A stretch of 64,000 nt of DNA, taken from contig NZ_VIGD01000009.1 in NCBI RefSeq assembly GCF_006569205.1, positions 57,601 to 121,600 of the forward strand, given 5' to 3'. A program made the translations under genes and the position numbers. The notes beneath the pieces were generated by a model. The model saw nothing but the letters and a program-made list of their open reading frames with translations. It did no database searches and was not told where the DNA came from. The DNA comes from Ureibacillus terrenus. GTDB lineage: Bacteria > Bacillota > Bacilli > Bacillales_A > Planococcaceae. Of this stretch, positions 17,242-25,730 are shown piece by piece (position 1 is the stretch's first letter; every line of letters starts with the position of its first letter).

Positions 17242-17968
17242 GTTGCTGCTCCTTCGTCATGGCAATATACAAATCATCCAATGTGGCATTTGGCATGCCG
17301 AACGCTTTCCGCAAATCGTCCATCGTCCCCTGTGCGCGGACCCGTCCCTCATGGAGAAAAATGATCCGGTCGCAATGTTTTTCAGCCGTTGACAAAACGT
17401 GGGTGGACATTAAAATGGAAGCCCCTTGCTTTTTTCTTTCCGACATCTGGCCTAGCAATGATTGAATGGCCAACGGGTCAAGCCCCACAAACGGTTCATC
17501 GATAATATATAATGGAGGATTTGCCAAAAAGGCGCACATGATCATGACTTTTTGCTTCATCCCCTTGGAAAAATGGGATGGAAACCAATTGAGGCGCTTC
17601 TCCATCCGGAATTCTTCCAATAATGTTCCCGCCCGTTCCTTTAGCGTTTTTTCGTCAATGCCATATGCCATCGCCGTTAATTCCAGGTGCTCTTTCAACG
17701 TCAATTCTTCATATAATACAGGCGTTTCCGGGATGTAGGAAAAGGATGACCGATATCTTTCAATATCTTCCTGCAAGGTTACGCCATTTAACCGGATTTC
17801 CCCTTTTTGCGGTATAAGCGTACCAATTATATGTTTAATGGTTGTGCTTTTTCCTGCCCCATTCAGCCCGATCAGCCCGACCAATTCCCCTTGTCCGATG
17901 GAAAAGTTCAAATCTTTTATGACCGGTTTTCTTGTATATCCTCCAGTTACATCCTTTAGTTCCAACAT
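17234..17968 (-). CDS. ecsA: ABC transporter ATPase EcsA
   Basis: 244-residue nucleotide-binding subunit: Walker A GLNGAGKST at 34-42, a Q-loop region with YIPETPVLYEELT, degenerate signature FSKGMKQK, Walker B PPLYIIDEP followed by the H-loop STHVLSTAEKH. Start ATG 17968 is preceded by GGAG at 8 bases; the TTG at 17977 would overlap that site. Divergent from hit, exactly as in B. subtilis. Confidence 0.95.
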   Translation of the reverse strand: MLELKDVTGGYTRKPVIKDLNFSIGQGELVGLIGLNGAGKSTTIKHIIGTLIPQKGEIRLNGVTLQEDIERYRSSFSYIPETPVLYEELTLKEHLELTAMAYGIDEKTLKERAGTLLEEFRMEKRLNWFPSHFSKGMKQKVMIMCAFLANPPLYIIDEPFVGLDPLAIQSLLGQMSERKKQGASILMSTHVLSTAEKHCDRIIFLHEGRVRAQGTMDDLRKAFGMPNATLDDLYIAMTKEQQHE

Positions 17969-18074
17969 AGCCAACACTCCTATTCTTTCTACAGTGTATC
18001 AAAATTAGAAAATGTCTTCATCATATGAAATATGTTAAAATGTAGATAAATTTTGTAAGAAAGGATTGGATGAA

Positions 18075-18500
18075 ATGAGCGACTGCATTTTCTGCAAGAT
18101 TATCGAAGGTTCCATTCCTTGCACGAAAGTATATGAAGATGAACATGTATTAGCTTTTATGGACATTGCTCCGCTATCCAAAGGCCATACTTTATTGATT
18201 CCAAAACAGCATGTAAAAGATATCTTTGAAATGCCTGAAGACGTGGCAAGAAATTTATATGCGGCCGCGCCAAAAATTGCAAACGCCATCAAGAAAGCAT
18301 TTAATCCGCAAGGAATGAATACCCTCAATAACAACGGGGCATTGGCAGGACAAACCGTATTCCATTACCATTTGCACTTCATTCCGCGCTACGGGGAAGA
18401 CGATGGCTATAAAGTCCGTTGGGAAGCGAAAAAAGATGAATTCACTCCTGAGCAATTAAAAGCCCTTGCGGAAGAAATCAAGGAAAATTTGAATCAGTAA
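18075..18500 (+). CDS. hit: HIT-family nucleotide hydrolase Hit
   Basis: Histidine-triad protein, a cytosolic nucleoside phosphoramidase/hydrolase of the HINT type; its physiological substrate in Bacillus is not settled. 141 residues: CIFCKIIEGSIPC carries the two zinc cysteines of HINT proteins, and FHYHLHFIPR is the catalytic histidine triad. ATG 18075 has AAAGGA 9 bases upstream; ATG 18066 is alternative. It stands divergent from ecsAB, as in B. subtilis. Confidence 0.95.
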   Translation: MSDCIFCKIIEGSIPCTKVYEDEHVLAFMDIAPLSKGHTLLIPKQHVKDIFEMPEDVARNLYAAAPKIANAIKKAFNPQGMNTLNNNGALAGQTVFHYHLHFIPRYGEDDGYKVRWEAKKDEFTPEQLKALAEEIKENLNQ

Positions 18501-18511
18501 ATCAATAAGTG

Positions 18512-18553
18512 GAAAGGCTGGCTCAAAATAGTAACAATGGGCCAGTCTTTTTC
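18512..18553 (+). terminator. Terminator of hit
   Basis: AAAGGCTGGCTC pairs with GGGCCAGTCTTT (with one G-U pair) and is followed by a T run. Confidence 0.8.
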
Positions 18554-18646
18554 TAATATTCTATTAAAAATCCTTGAAAATTATTTCTATTAAGATTACA
18601 ATTATCATACTATTAAAATTTCACTGACAGACGGTATACAGCGAGT

Positions 18647-18684
18647 CAGGAAAGTTGAGCAGAGTTTAGCGGAGGAGAGATCAG
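18647..18684 (+). promoter_or_regulatory. TRAP (trp RNA-binding attenuation protein) binding site over the trpP ribosome binding site
   Basis: Eight NAG triplets start exactly 5 nt apart at 18647, 18652, 18657, 18662, 18667, 18672, 18677 and 18682. The five central ones are GAG, GAG, TAG, GAG, GAG, the preferred TRAP triplets, and they run through the Shine-Dalgarno GGAGGAG to 2 nt before the ATG. Tryptophan-loaded TRAP would wrap this RNA and block ribosome binding, as known for B. subtilis trpP. Confidence 0.85.
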
Positions 18685-18685
18685 T

Positions 18686-19225
18686 ATGAAAACGAAAAAT
18701 TTAGTACTAATGGCCCTTTTGGTCGGTATTGGAACAGCATTGTATTTTGTGATGCCGCCTATCCCAATCGGCGGTGGCATTAAACCGGATATGATGTTGA
18801 CGATGATGTTCGTCGGAATCATCCTGTTCCCTACAATCCGGGATACATTTATACTTACAATTGTAACGGGAGTTCTTTCCGGATTATTCTCAAGCATTCC
18901 GGGATCCCTCATTCCAAACATCATCGACAAACTTGTCACAGGCTTTATCTTTTTGGCCGTCGTATATTTAATCAACAAATTCGCAAAAAATTTTGCAGTA
19001 TACGCCATCCTTATTGGCTTGGGAACATTGTTGTCAGGAACAGTCTTCCTGTCCATGCTGCTGCTCATTGTAGGCGATATGCCGGCAGCCTTTGGCATCA
19101 TGTTCGCGACTGGCGTCATTCCTGCAACCATTGCCAATATCGTTGCATTCTGCATCATTTATCCAATTTTGACAAACTTGCTAAAACGTTCCAAATTTGA
19201 AACTTCTGTCACACATTCATTATAA
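18686..19225 (+). CDS. trpP: Tryptophan transporter TrpP
   Basis: 179-residue membrane protein of the TrpP/YhaG family, a probable tryptophan uptake protein with the fold of small S-component-like carriers. Five to six hydrophobic helices are visible; the family motif GGGIKPDMMLTMMF occurs at about 31-44. The ATG at 18686 follows GGAGGAG. The overlapping TRAP site means translation should fall when tryptophan is abundant. The hit-trpP order is that of B. subtilis. Confidence 0.93.
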   Translation: MKTKNLVLMALLVGIGTALYFVMPPIPIGGGIKPDMMLTMMFVGIILFPTIRDTFILTIVTGVLSGLFSSIPGSLIPNIIDKLVTGFIFLAVVYLINKFAKNFAVYAILIGLGTLLSGTVFLSMLLLIVGDMPAAFGIMFATGVIPATIANIVAFCIIYPILTNLLKRSKFETSVTHSL

Positions 19226-19236
19226 AATAAAAAAAG

Positions 19237-19271
19237 AAGCTATCTAAGTTTTTGCTTAGATAGCTTTTTTA
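19237..19271 (+). terminator. Terminator of trpP
   Basis: AAGCTATCTAAG / CTTAGATAGCTT, 12-bp perfect stem followed by T5. Confidence 0.9.
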
Positions 19272-19372
19272 TTTCCCCCAATTCTGGTTTAATAAGGATA
19301 TGTACCGAATTTAATAATAATTTAAACAACTTTTTTACATACTATAAAGTACATAATAAAGGAGAGATGATC

Positions 19373-19753
19373 ATGCGGGCGAAACCATTTTTCCTCGGGC
19401 TGTCTGCCGGAGTGATCGCAGGCGTTGCCGCAGCACTTTTCACCACACCGCAAACCGGCAATCAATTGAGAAAAAATGTAAAAAGCACGGCAAATAATCT
19501 GAAAATTACCATGGGGGAATTAAAAACCCAGATCAATGACTTAAAAAATTCCGCGATAATATTATCCAACGAAGCAAAAATTACTATTCCAAAAATATTA
19601 TCGGAATTAAAAGCCTCCATCTCCAAATACAAGGAAGAAATTAAACCGGATTCCCAAAAATTAAAAGAAGAAATAGAAATGTTACAGAAAAGCATCAGCG
19701 AAATCGAGAATAATTTATCACAACTAAAAAAAGGCGACTCTAAAAAAATGTAG
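19373..19753 (+). CDS. yhaH: YtxH-domain protein (YhaH-like)
   Basis: 126-residue protein with one N-terminal hydrophobic, glycine-rich segment (FFLGLSAGVIAGVAAALF) followed by a charged helical, probably coiled-coil stretch. This is the architecture of the YtxH general-stress family, whose biochemical role is unknown. ATG 19373 is 8 bases after GGAG; an in-frame ATG at 19367 lies inside that interval. Position between trpP and hpr matches yhaH of B. subtilis. Confidence 0.85.
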   Translation: MRAKPFFLGLSAGVIAGVAAALFTTPQTGNQLRKNVKSTANNLKITMGELKTQINDLKNSAIILSNEAKITIPKILSELKASISKYKEEIKPDSQKLKEEIEMLQKSISEIENNLSQLKKGDSKKM

Positions 19754-19918
19754 GTCTTTAGAACCAAAATCACAGTCTTTCGTTTCATTTTTTTATTATT
19801 TTTTATTAAAAAATAACATTTATTAATCACTTTTCATTTATTTAATTTTTCTAACTTTAAACTTTTTTCTTTTATTGCTATAATATTTTCAAATCTTATA
19901 AAAAGAAGGTGAATCGAA

Positions 19919-20494
19919 ATGACTGTGGAATCTTATACATTGAAAGAAGCCATGATTTACAGCCAGCGAATCGCTCAACTTTCAAAAGCGTTATGGAAAG
20001 CAGTCGAAAAAGATTGGCAGCAATGGATCAAACCATTTAATTTAAACATTAACGAACACCATATTTTATGGATCGCTTATCATTTGCAAGGCGCTTCGAT
20101 TTCCGATGTGGCAAGATTCGGGGTCATGCACGTATCAACTGCCTTCAACTTCTCAAAAAAATTGGAAGAACGCGGGCTTCTTAAATTTTCGAAGCGCGAT
20201 GACGATAAGCGCAATACGTACGTTGAACTGACTCCAAAAGGAGCCGAGCTGGTGCTCCGCATGTATGACCACTACCTGGATACAGAACATTCCATTTTGG
20301 AAGGTTCGCTAGCATTAAAAGAATTGTATGGAAGATTTCCAGAATTTTTAGATGTAATGGCAATTATTCGAAATATTTACGGAGAGGATTTTATCGAAAT
20401 TTTTGAACGTTCCTTCAAAAACTTTAAAGAATCCATCGAAGAAAAAGATAAAGATCAAGTGGTCATAAAAAACGAGATACTGATGAATAAATAG
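19919..20494 (+). CDS. hpr: MarR-family transition-state regulator Hpr (ScoC)
   Basis: Winged-helix repressor that in B. subtilis limits extracellular protease, oligopeptide-permease and sporulation genes. 191 residues (B. subtilis 203): N-terminal helix, then HTH around residues 55-105 ([28 protein letters not shown]) and the wing [16 protein letters not shown] 19919 has AAGGTG 7 bases upstream. Flanks (yhaH before, prsA region after) match the B. subtilis order. Confidence 0.95.
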   Translation: MTVESYTLKEAMIYSQRIAQLSKALWKAVEKDWQQWIKPFNLNINEHHILWIAYHLQGASISDVARFGVMHVSTAFNFSKKLEERGLLKFSKRDDDKRNTYVELTPKGAELVLRMYDHYLDTEHSILEGSLALKELYGRFPEFLDVMAIIRNIYGEDFIEIFERSFKNFKESIEEKDKDQVVIKNEILMNK

Positions 20495-20513
20495 CAATTG
20501 GGGATTTTTAGGG

Positions 20514-20544
20514 GAGTGTATTTGGTACACTCTTTTTTTTTTTT
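20514..20544 (+). terminator. Terminator of hpr
   Basis: GAGTGTA / TACACTC stem with a 5-nt loop followed by T12. Confidence 0.9.
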
Positions 20545-20615
20545 GAGGAAATGATTAGCGCAACCGGCTTTTTTGTTTTACAATTTTCTTGAATTTATAC
20601 GGAGAGGTAGCCATT

Positions 20616-21170
20616 ATGCATTGCTGGAAAACGCTCAATATCAAAAGTGAATATCGCATAACCCGCCTTGTCCTATACTCGGTGATTATTTTTGTCCTTG
20701 TCTTCTCTTTTTCATTTGTTTTTGTGAATATCAACCGGCCGATACAATATGAAGAAGGAAACTTTCTCTTATTTCTATTGATTCTTTTGCTGATCTACCC
20801 TTTGCATAAAATCATCCATTACTATTCTCTCTTTTCCTATCGAAAATCAGTAAAACTGAAATGGAAGCTGGAGCTGAAATTTATTCCGATTGTTCATATC
20901 CGGATCAAAAAAATGATTCCGAAAAAGAGGTATATGTTTATTCTTATAACCCCTTTTATTGTATTGAATATTTTATTGCTCAGCGCAGCGATTCTCCTCC
21001 CCCAATACTCGCATTATGCGTGTATACTGCTCGGATATCATTGTTCCATTTGTTTGGTCGACATATTATTTTTTATAAACTTGGTGAACGCGCCAAAAAA
21101 TGCTGTAATCGAGGAGACGCCGAAGGGATACGAAATTCTGATTCCTCCTGAGAAATTCAAAAACTTCTAA
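20616..21170 (+). CDS. DUF3267-like membrane protein with a degenerate zincin motif
   Basis: 184-residue membrane protein with four hydrophobic helices (about 17-40, 50-70, 110-130, 137-160). It resembles DUF3267 putative zincin-type membrane proteases by size, topology and position near prsA. The place where an HExxH metal motif is expected reads HKIIH: both histidines are present but the catalytic Glu is replaced by Lys. Either it is a non-catalytic relative or the family match is wrong. ATG 20616 follows GGAGAGG; the earlier start at 20589 has no site. Confidence 0.6.
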   Translation: MHCWKTLNIKSEYRITRLVLYSVIIFVLVFSFSFVFVNINRPIQYEEGNFLLFLLILLLIYPLHKIIHYYSLFSYRKSVKLKWKLELKFIPIVHIRIKKMIPKKRYMFILITPFIVLNILLLSAAILLPQYSHYACILLGYHCSICLVDILFFINLVNAPKNAVIEETPKGYEILIPPEKFKNF

Positions 21171-21260
21171 CAATTAAAATCTAAAGAATCGTGAACTCTC
21201 TTGTGGAATGACGGCATTTTCTGATATTCTTAAGGGAAGTGATAGAGGGGAGGAACCATT

Positions 21261-21452
21261 TTGCTTCTATTAGTGGTAGTGTTATTTTCAGTACTATACC
21301 TATTCCAAATCAACCGAATGACTTACGCATTATGCATGCAAAAAGAAATTCCCGAAAAAAAACAAACCAAAATTTTCAGCACCATCAACATTTTAATTAC
21401 CATCCTGCTCATATGCTTTTATATTGAGGTGTACTGGGCAAGCAAATTTTAA
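21261..21452 (+). CDS. Small membrane protein, unknown function
   Basis: 63 residues starting TTG at 21261, with GGGGAGG 7 bases upstream. Two hydrophobic helices (1-14 and about 43-58) around a short basic loop (KEIPEKKQTK). I recognise no family. It is followed by a hairpin (21490-21516) shared with the convergent yjcZ-like gene. Confidence 0.5.
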   Translation: MLLLVVVLFSVLYLFQINRMTYALCMQKEIPEKKQTKIFSTINILITILLICFYIEVYWASKF

Positions 21453-21489
21453 TATAGATGGATTCAATATTCCAATTCACATAAATAAA

Positions 21490-21516
21490 AAGAGCTAAAG
21501 GATTCCCTTTAGCTCT
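21490..21516. terminator. Bidirectional hairpin between the small membrane protein and yjcZ-like genes
   Basis: AGAGCTAAAG / CTTTAGCTCT with T-rich sequence on both sides; strongest in the minus direction, where it ends the yjcZ-like gene. Confidence 0.8.
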
Positions 21517-21527
21517 TCTTTTGGGGA

Positions 21528-21635
21528 TTAGTAGTGTAAATAAGCTGCACCAACGATGATTAATAAAATGAACAACACAACCAACAACGCGAACCAAGAG
21601 CTACCTCCATATCCGCCACCATAGCTTTGACCCAT
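21528..21635 (-). CDS. YjcZ-family tiny sporulation protein
   Basis: 35 codons too short for most gene callers. The peptide starts MGQSYGGGYGGSSWFALLV and continues with a hydrophobic LFILLIIVGAAY helix: a Gly-rich head then one membrane helix is the signature of the YjcZ/YhzC-like tiny proteins of Bacillales, several of which are made in the forespore or mother cell. A perfect AAAGGAGGTG lies 6 bases before the ATG, and a sporulation-type -10 (CATAGTATA) is found at 21664-21672. Confidence 0.88.
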   Translation of the reverse strand: MGQSYGGGYGGSSWFALLVVLFILLIIVGAAYLHY

Positions 21636-21663
21636 AACGGCACCTCCTTTCGTTTCTACTGCC

Positions 21664-21689
21664 TATACTATGCATGACCTGATGAGGTG
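21664..21689 (-). promoter_or_regulatory. Sporulation-type (sigma-K/sigma-E-like) promoter of the yjcZ-like gene
   Basis: Minus strand CACC (21689-21686), 13-nt spacer, CATAGTATA (21672-21664). This fits the sigma-K pattern AC ... CATAnnnTA and would start transcription about 20 nt before the ATG. Matches to sigma-K and sigma-E are hard to separate by eye. Confidence 0.5.
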
Positions 21690-21784
21690 CATAGGCAAAT
21701 ATAATTAGTGGAACCATTTCGTTTTTGATCCGTCTATGTTATAGTTAAAATTGGAATTTATATACAGGGAGAGAAAGTGAGATT

Positions 21785-22678
21785 ATGAAAAAAGCATTTG
21801 TTGCCATTGCATTAGCGACATCCGTTTTTGCATTATCCGCTTGCACCGACTCCTCTTCTGAGGAAAAAGCAAAAGATGATGTGGTTGTTTCAACAAAATA
21901 TGGCGAAGTGACAAAAGACGAGTTTTATAATGAGTTGAAAGCCGCATACGGAAAATCTACAATTGTAAATCTTGTTGTCACTGATATTCTGAAAAGCAAG
22001 TATGATGTAGAAAAAGAAGAAGTCGACAAACGCTTTAACGCATTAAAAAAACAGCTTGGGGATTCCTACCAATCCTATTTGGATATGCAAGGGCTGACGG
22101 AGAAACAATTCAAAGACAATATCGAATACCAAATATTGCTTGAAAAAGCCGCAAAAGACTTGGTTTCCAAAGAAGAAATTGAAGAATATTATAATAAGGC
22201 AAAATATGAATTGAACGCACGCCATATTTTAGTGGATGATGAAAAATCGGCAAACGAGCTATACAACCGGCTTCAAAAAGGCGAAGATTTTGCTAAATTG
22301 GCAAAAGAATATTCAAAAGACCCTGGTACCAGCAAAAACGGTGGGGAACTCGGCTGGTTTACGGTCGGCGATATGGTGGATGAATTCACAGATGCGGCTT
22401 ATTCGTTAAATACAAACGAAATCAGCAAACCGATCAAAACCCAATTCGGCTATCACATTATACAAGTAACAGGCAAACGGGAAATTAAAGATTTCGGATC
22501 ATTGGAAGATAAGGAAAATCAAATCAGACAAGTCTTGCTGGAGAAAAAAATAATCGAAATATTAAAAGATTCCAATCTTGAAGTAAAAGACAAAGATTTG
22601 AAAGATGCATTCAATGATTACTTAGGCGAAGCCAATAAAGAAGGAAAAGAGCAAAAATCGGATCAAAACAATAAATAA
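21785..22678 (+). CDS. prsA: PrsA foldase lipoprotein (parvulin-type)
   Basis: Extracellular membrane-anchored lipoprotein that helps secreted proteins fold after Sec export. 297 residues: signal peptide 1-19 with lipobox ALSAC and lipidated Cys20; a parvulin PpiC domain at about 145-235 ([44 protein letters not shown]); flanking charged helical chaperone segments; Lys-rich C-terminus. ATG 21785 follows GGGAGAG. In B. subtilis Hpr and PrsA are neighbours too. Confidence 0.96.
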   Translation: MKKAFVAIALATSVFALSACTDSSSEEKAKDDVVVSTKYGEVTKDEFYNELKAAYGKSTIVNLVVTDILKSKYDVEKEEVDKRFNALKKQLGDSYQSYLDMQGLTEKQFKDNIEYQILLEKAAKDLVSKEEIEEYYNKAKYELNARHILVDDEKSANELYNRLQKGEDFAKLAKEYSKDPGTSKNGGELGWFTVGDMVDEFTDAAYSLNTNEISKPIKTQFGYHIIQVTGKREIKDFGSLEDKENQIRQVLLEKKIIEILKDSNLEVKDKDLKDAFNDYLGEANKEGKEQKSDQNNK

Positions 22679-22686
22679 AATCAATA

Positions 22687-22719
22687 GCCCGCAATTTTGA
22701 TTGCGGGCCATTTGTTTTT
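22687..22719 (+). terminator. Terminator of prsA
   Basis: GCCCGCAA / TTGCGGGC stem followed by CATTTGTTTTT. Confidence 0.88.
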
Positions 22720-22820
22720 CAAATTGCCGATTTTCTTCCCTCCGCAAACCGGCAAATCCAGCAAAAACAAAAATGAGCGGACGGGAAAACTTTTCGCTTC
22801 CCCAATTCCGCCCCCAATCT

Positions 22821-23765
22821 TCAAGATTCGGTGAATTTCGGTTTATAGAATGACCGGTTATCCATGGCAAAAATGCGCTCCGTAAATTCTCCGGGCTTCG
22901 TTTTGCTTAAAGCCCTCGTCAACATGTTCATCTTCGCATCAATATTATCAATGTGATGCAGAATTTCCGCCTCTTGAATCATCGGCTTTTTCGGGCTGCC
23001 CCACTCCTCTTTGCCATGATGGGAAAGGATGATATGCTGCAAAACCGTCACTTCTTCCCCTTCAACCCCCAATTCCTTCGCCGCCTGGCCGATTTCATCG
23101 ACCATGATGGAGATATGCCCAAGCAAATTTCCTTCAACCGTATAAGAAGTGGAAACAGGGCCTGACAATTCCCTTACTTTTCCCAAATCATGCAAAATAA
23201 TTCCCGCATAAATCAAATCTTTATTTAAAGTCGGGTATAATTCGCAAAGGGCTTTTCCGAGCCTCAACATATGCACAATATGGTCGAGCAGCCCTGAAAC
23301 ATAGTCGTGGTGGTTTTTGGTAGCGGCAGGATAAACGGATAACTCCAATTGGTATTTTTTCATCAAATATCGGGTGATTCTGGAAATTTTAGGATTTTTA
23401 ATTTCAAAGAAATATTGGGTCAATTCTTCAAACAGTTCTTCCTTTGGAGTGGAAGCGGAAGGGATTAAATCATTGATTTGGACGCCGTCTTCCGGTCTTG
23501 CCGGGCGGATTTGTTTGATGCGAAGCTGGTTTTTCCCGCGATACTCATGGATTTCACCGCCAATTTTGACAATCACTTGAGGCTGGTATATTTTTTCATG
23601 CTCTTCATTTGTATCCCAAAGCTTTGCTTCTATATCTCCGCTTTTATCTTGCAATATCAGCGTCATAAACGGCTTTCCTACCGTTGTCACACCTTTTGTC
23701 GCTTGTTTGATTAGCAAAAATTGATTTACTTCGTCTCCCGGCTGGAGCTGCGTGATACCTGGCAT
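22821..23765 (-). CDS. yhaM: 3'-5' exoribonuclease YhaM
   Basis: 314 residues, the length of B. subtilis YhaM. An N-terminal OB-fold (about 15-95: [19 protein letters not shown]) is followed by an HD phosphohydrolase-type catalytic domain with [23 protein letters not shown] and ILSHHG metal ligands. It trims RNA 3' ends in mRNA turnover. ATG 23765 has GGGAG 8 bases upstream; a GTG at 23774 is the only nearby alternative. Confidence 0.96.
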   Translation of the reverse strand: MPGITQLQPGDEVNQFLLIKQATKGVTTVGKPFMTLILQDKSGDIEAKLWDTNEEHEKIYQPQVIVKIGGEIHEYRGKNQLRIKQIRPARPEDGVQINDLIPSASTPKEELFEELTQYFFEIKNPKISRITRYLMKKYQLELSVYPAATKNHHDYVSGLLDHIVHMLRLGKALCELYPTLNKDLIYAGIILHDLGKVRELSGPVSTSYTVEGNLLGHISIMVDEIGQAAKELGVEGEEVTVLQHIILSHHGKEEWGSPKKPMIQEAEILHHIDNIDAKMNMLTRALSKTKPGEFTERIFAMDNRSFYKPKFTES

Positions 23766-23925
23766 ATGAGACACTCCCTTTTCTCCCCGATTCTCTATTG
23801 TTTATTGTACCATTTGTTTCTGGCCGTTTCGATAAAAGAATCCTTCCTTGCAAACTCTGTCTGTAAATCTTCTTTCCATATGTTGTATAATGAAATTAAA
23901 TTGAATTTTCCAAAAAAGGACGGGG

Positions 23926-24117
23926 ATGAGGATGTCAAACTTCTATTTTACTGCCTTTGAAAAAAACGGAGAAATCTTATTTAACGAAGTATGGGAATTT
24001 GAAAATGAAAAAGAGGCAAAAATCGAAGGCCGTAAACGGATAGAGGAAAAGGGGGTCCAGGACAAGACCTATCGCCTTGTCAACTCATCAGGAAAAGTGA
24101 TTTTATTCCACGTATAA
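23926..24117 (+). CDS. YhzD-like small protein
   Basis: 63 residues, unknown function, resembling B. subtilis YhzD, which also lies beside yhaM: FYFTAFEKNGEILFNEVWEF, a charged helix with RIEEKG, and C-terminal LVNSSGKVILFHV. AAGGACGGGG precedes two in-frame ATGs at 23926 and 23932, and either may be used. Divergent from yhaM. Confidence 0.75.
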   Translation: MRMSNFYFTAFEKNGEILFNEVWEFENEKEAKIEGRKRIEEKGVQDKTYRLVNSSGKVILFHV

Positions 24118-24127
24118 AAAGTGCTTG

Positions 24128-24175
24128 CCTGATTGCCGGGGAGCCGGAAATCGGAAACGTTCCCCGGCAATCAGG
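24128..24175. terminator. Long GC-rich hairpin between convergent yhzD-like and yhaR genes
   Basis: Perfect 15-bp stem CCTGATTGCCGGGGA / TCCCCGGCAATCAGG around an 18-nt loop that itself contains CCG/CGG. There is no adjacent T run on either strand, so it is not a classical intrinsic terminator. It may block read-through between the convergent genes or protect 3' ends. Confidence 0.6.
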
Positions 24176-24247
24176 AAGGGGCGGCCCTTTGACCGGTCTT
24201 TGGGACAACCTCCAATTCTGTTGCCCCATCTCGATTGATGGCGTTTT

Positions 24248-25030
24248 TTATTGCCCCAAAAATTTTGGCGGGCGCTTTTCCACAAAGGCTTTAATTCCTT
24301 CCAGATGATCTTTCGTCTGTCTCATCTTTAATTGGGCATCCAATTCTTTTGACAGCACTTTCTTCAATTCATTGAGGCGCTCGGAATGATAAAGCTGTTT
24401 TGTTTCAAGCATCGCCAAAATCGGTGATGACAAGAGTTTCTTGACCATTTCTTCAACGTAATGTTCCGCTTCCCCATCTTTTGCTACGATATCCACCAGC
24501 CCCAATTGTTGAGCCTCCTGCCCATTCATGATTTTTCCTTCCCAAATAATCTGTTTTGCCTTAGGAATTCCCGTTCTTTCCTTCATGAAGAAATGTCCGC
24601 CGCCATCCGGAACCAGCCCGATGCCTATAAAATTCATGGCCAGCTTGCTGTTTTCTTCGGCCACCACATAATCGCAGGAAATGGCCAAACTGAATCCAAG
24701 CCCTGCCGCGGCGCCATGAACTTGGGCAATTGTGATCATCGGCAATTGATAAAAATCCAGAACCATTTTGGAAATCGATTCCATTATGCCATGGAAATCC
24801 CCGATTTCATCCGATTGCAGCATCATCTTGATATCGCCGCCTGCCGAAAACGCCCGTCCCTCCCCTTTCAAAACCAATACTTGGATATTTTGCTCCCCTT
24901 TCAACTGCTCAAAACATTCCGCCAATTCCTTTAACATCGTTTCATTCATGGCATTCATCGCTTCCGGGCGCTTCAATGTGAGCACCGCTTTGCGATCTTG
25001 ATAATTTAATTCAATCGTTTCGAAATTCAC
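24248..25030 (-). CDS. Enoyl-CoA hydratase/isomerase family protein (YhaR-like)
   Basis: 260-residue crotonase-fold protein. Oxyanion-hole segments are AFSAGGDIKMM (about 57-67) and HGAAAGLGFSLAIS (about 103-116). The position of the first catalytic Glu is occupied by Met-Asn (AMNFIGIGLVPDGG), while Asp of PDGGG replaces the usual second Glu, so the exact reaction (hydratase, isomerase or other) is open. GTG 25030 has AAGGGGTG 6 bases upstream. It corresponds to yhaR in the B. subtilis order. Confidence 0.8.
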   Translation of the reverse strand: MNFETIELNYQDRKAVLTLKRPEAMNAMNETMLKELAECFEQLKGEQNIQVLVLKGEGRAFSAGGDIKMMLQSDEIGDFHGIMESISKMVLDFYQLPMITIAQVHGAAAGLGFSLAISCDYVVAEENSKLAMNFIGIGLVPDGGGHFFMKERTGIPKAKQIIWEGKIMNGQEAQQLGLVDIVAKDGEAEHYVEEMVKKLLSSPILAMLETKQLYHSERLNELKKVLSKELDAQLKMRQTKDHLEGIKAFVEKRPPKFLGQ

Positions 25031-25282
25031 TTTCAACACCCCTTCATTTTCATGCACATTAGTTAATTTCTACCCGCAAGAACAAATTCCTTTATTTCAT
25101 TTCTAAAAGATGGAATCATCATGAATAATATTGGCTTGGACAGCCATGCTTATTAAAGAGCGTCCGGAACCGCCATCACAAAAAAACGAATATTGATACT
25201 ATAATTTTGTTAAAATGTTCGTTAATTTACCAAATATTTAAGCGTTTTCATTCAAAATATTTCATTTTGTTAAGAAAATGAG

Positions 25283-25311
25283 TTGACAAACGTGAACATT
25301 CAGTTTATTAT
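25283..25311 (+). promoter_or_regulatory. Sigma-A promoter of serA
   Basis: TTGACA (25283-25288), 17-nt spacer, TATTAT (25306-25311), placing the start at about 25318, directly before the T-box leader. Confidence 0.85.
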
Positions 25312-25329
25312 GAAGACACAATAAATAAA

Positions 25330-25592
25330 GAGTCAAAATATTATGACGGAGACATGCTCTTACGTTCAGATTCCCCAGAGAGCTGATGGTTGGTGCAAAT
25401 CAGTGTTTCTGACGTTTGCAGTTCCACTCCTGAATAGAATGGCCGAAGGAGTCAGTAAGCCATTTCCGGGTCATGCACGTTACGCATCGCTTGAGGCTGC
25501 CTGGCTTTTGGCAGCGAAAAAGGGTGGCACCGCGTAAAGTTGATCATCAGCTTTTCGCCCCTTACGTTGTAGGGGGTGGAAGGCTTTTTTAA
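25330..25592 (+). promoter_or_regulatory. T-box riboswitch, serine specific, upstream of serA
   Basis: Stem I distal part has the conserved AGAGAG followed by the apical hairpin CTGATGG...AATCAG. ACGTTCAGA pairs with TCTGACGT, and below it TGC/GCA and GGAG/CTCC close an internal loop that presents TCC at 25423-25425, a Ser codon, as candidate specifier. The T-box AGGGTGGCACCGCG is at 25521-25534; its TGGC bulge has C opposite a G discriminator base, as in tRNA-Ser. A terminator (about 25549-25592, GCCCCTTACG / AGGGGG then T6) competes with the antiterminator. Uncharged tRNA-Ser should therefore raise serA transcription. Confidence 0.92.
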
Positions 25593-25730
25593 TATATTCC
25601 GGAATGAAAGGAGTTATTTTATCGAAAACTATTAACTCAATTGTTTCTATTTGTTCGATATTTCGATATTGTAATTTCTGCTATTTTTTGAAAATAATTA
25701 ATTAATAAAAAAGAAAAAGGAGTTTGTCAA

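Noticed and set aside
22622..22870. 82-codon minus-strand open frame after prsA
   Set aside because: Covers the prsA terminator and the end of yhaM in another frame; composition is not protein-like.
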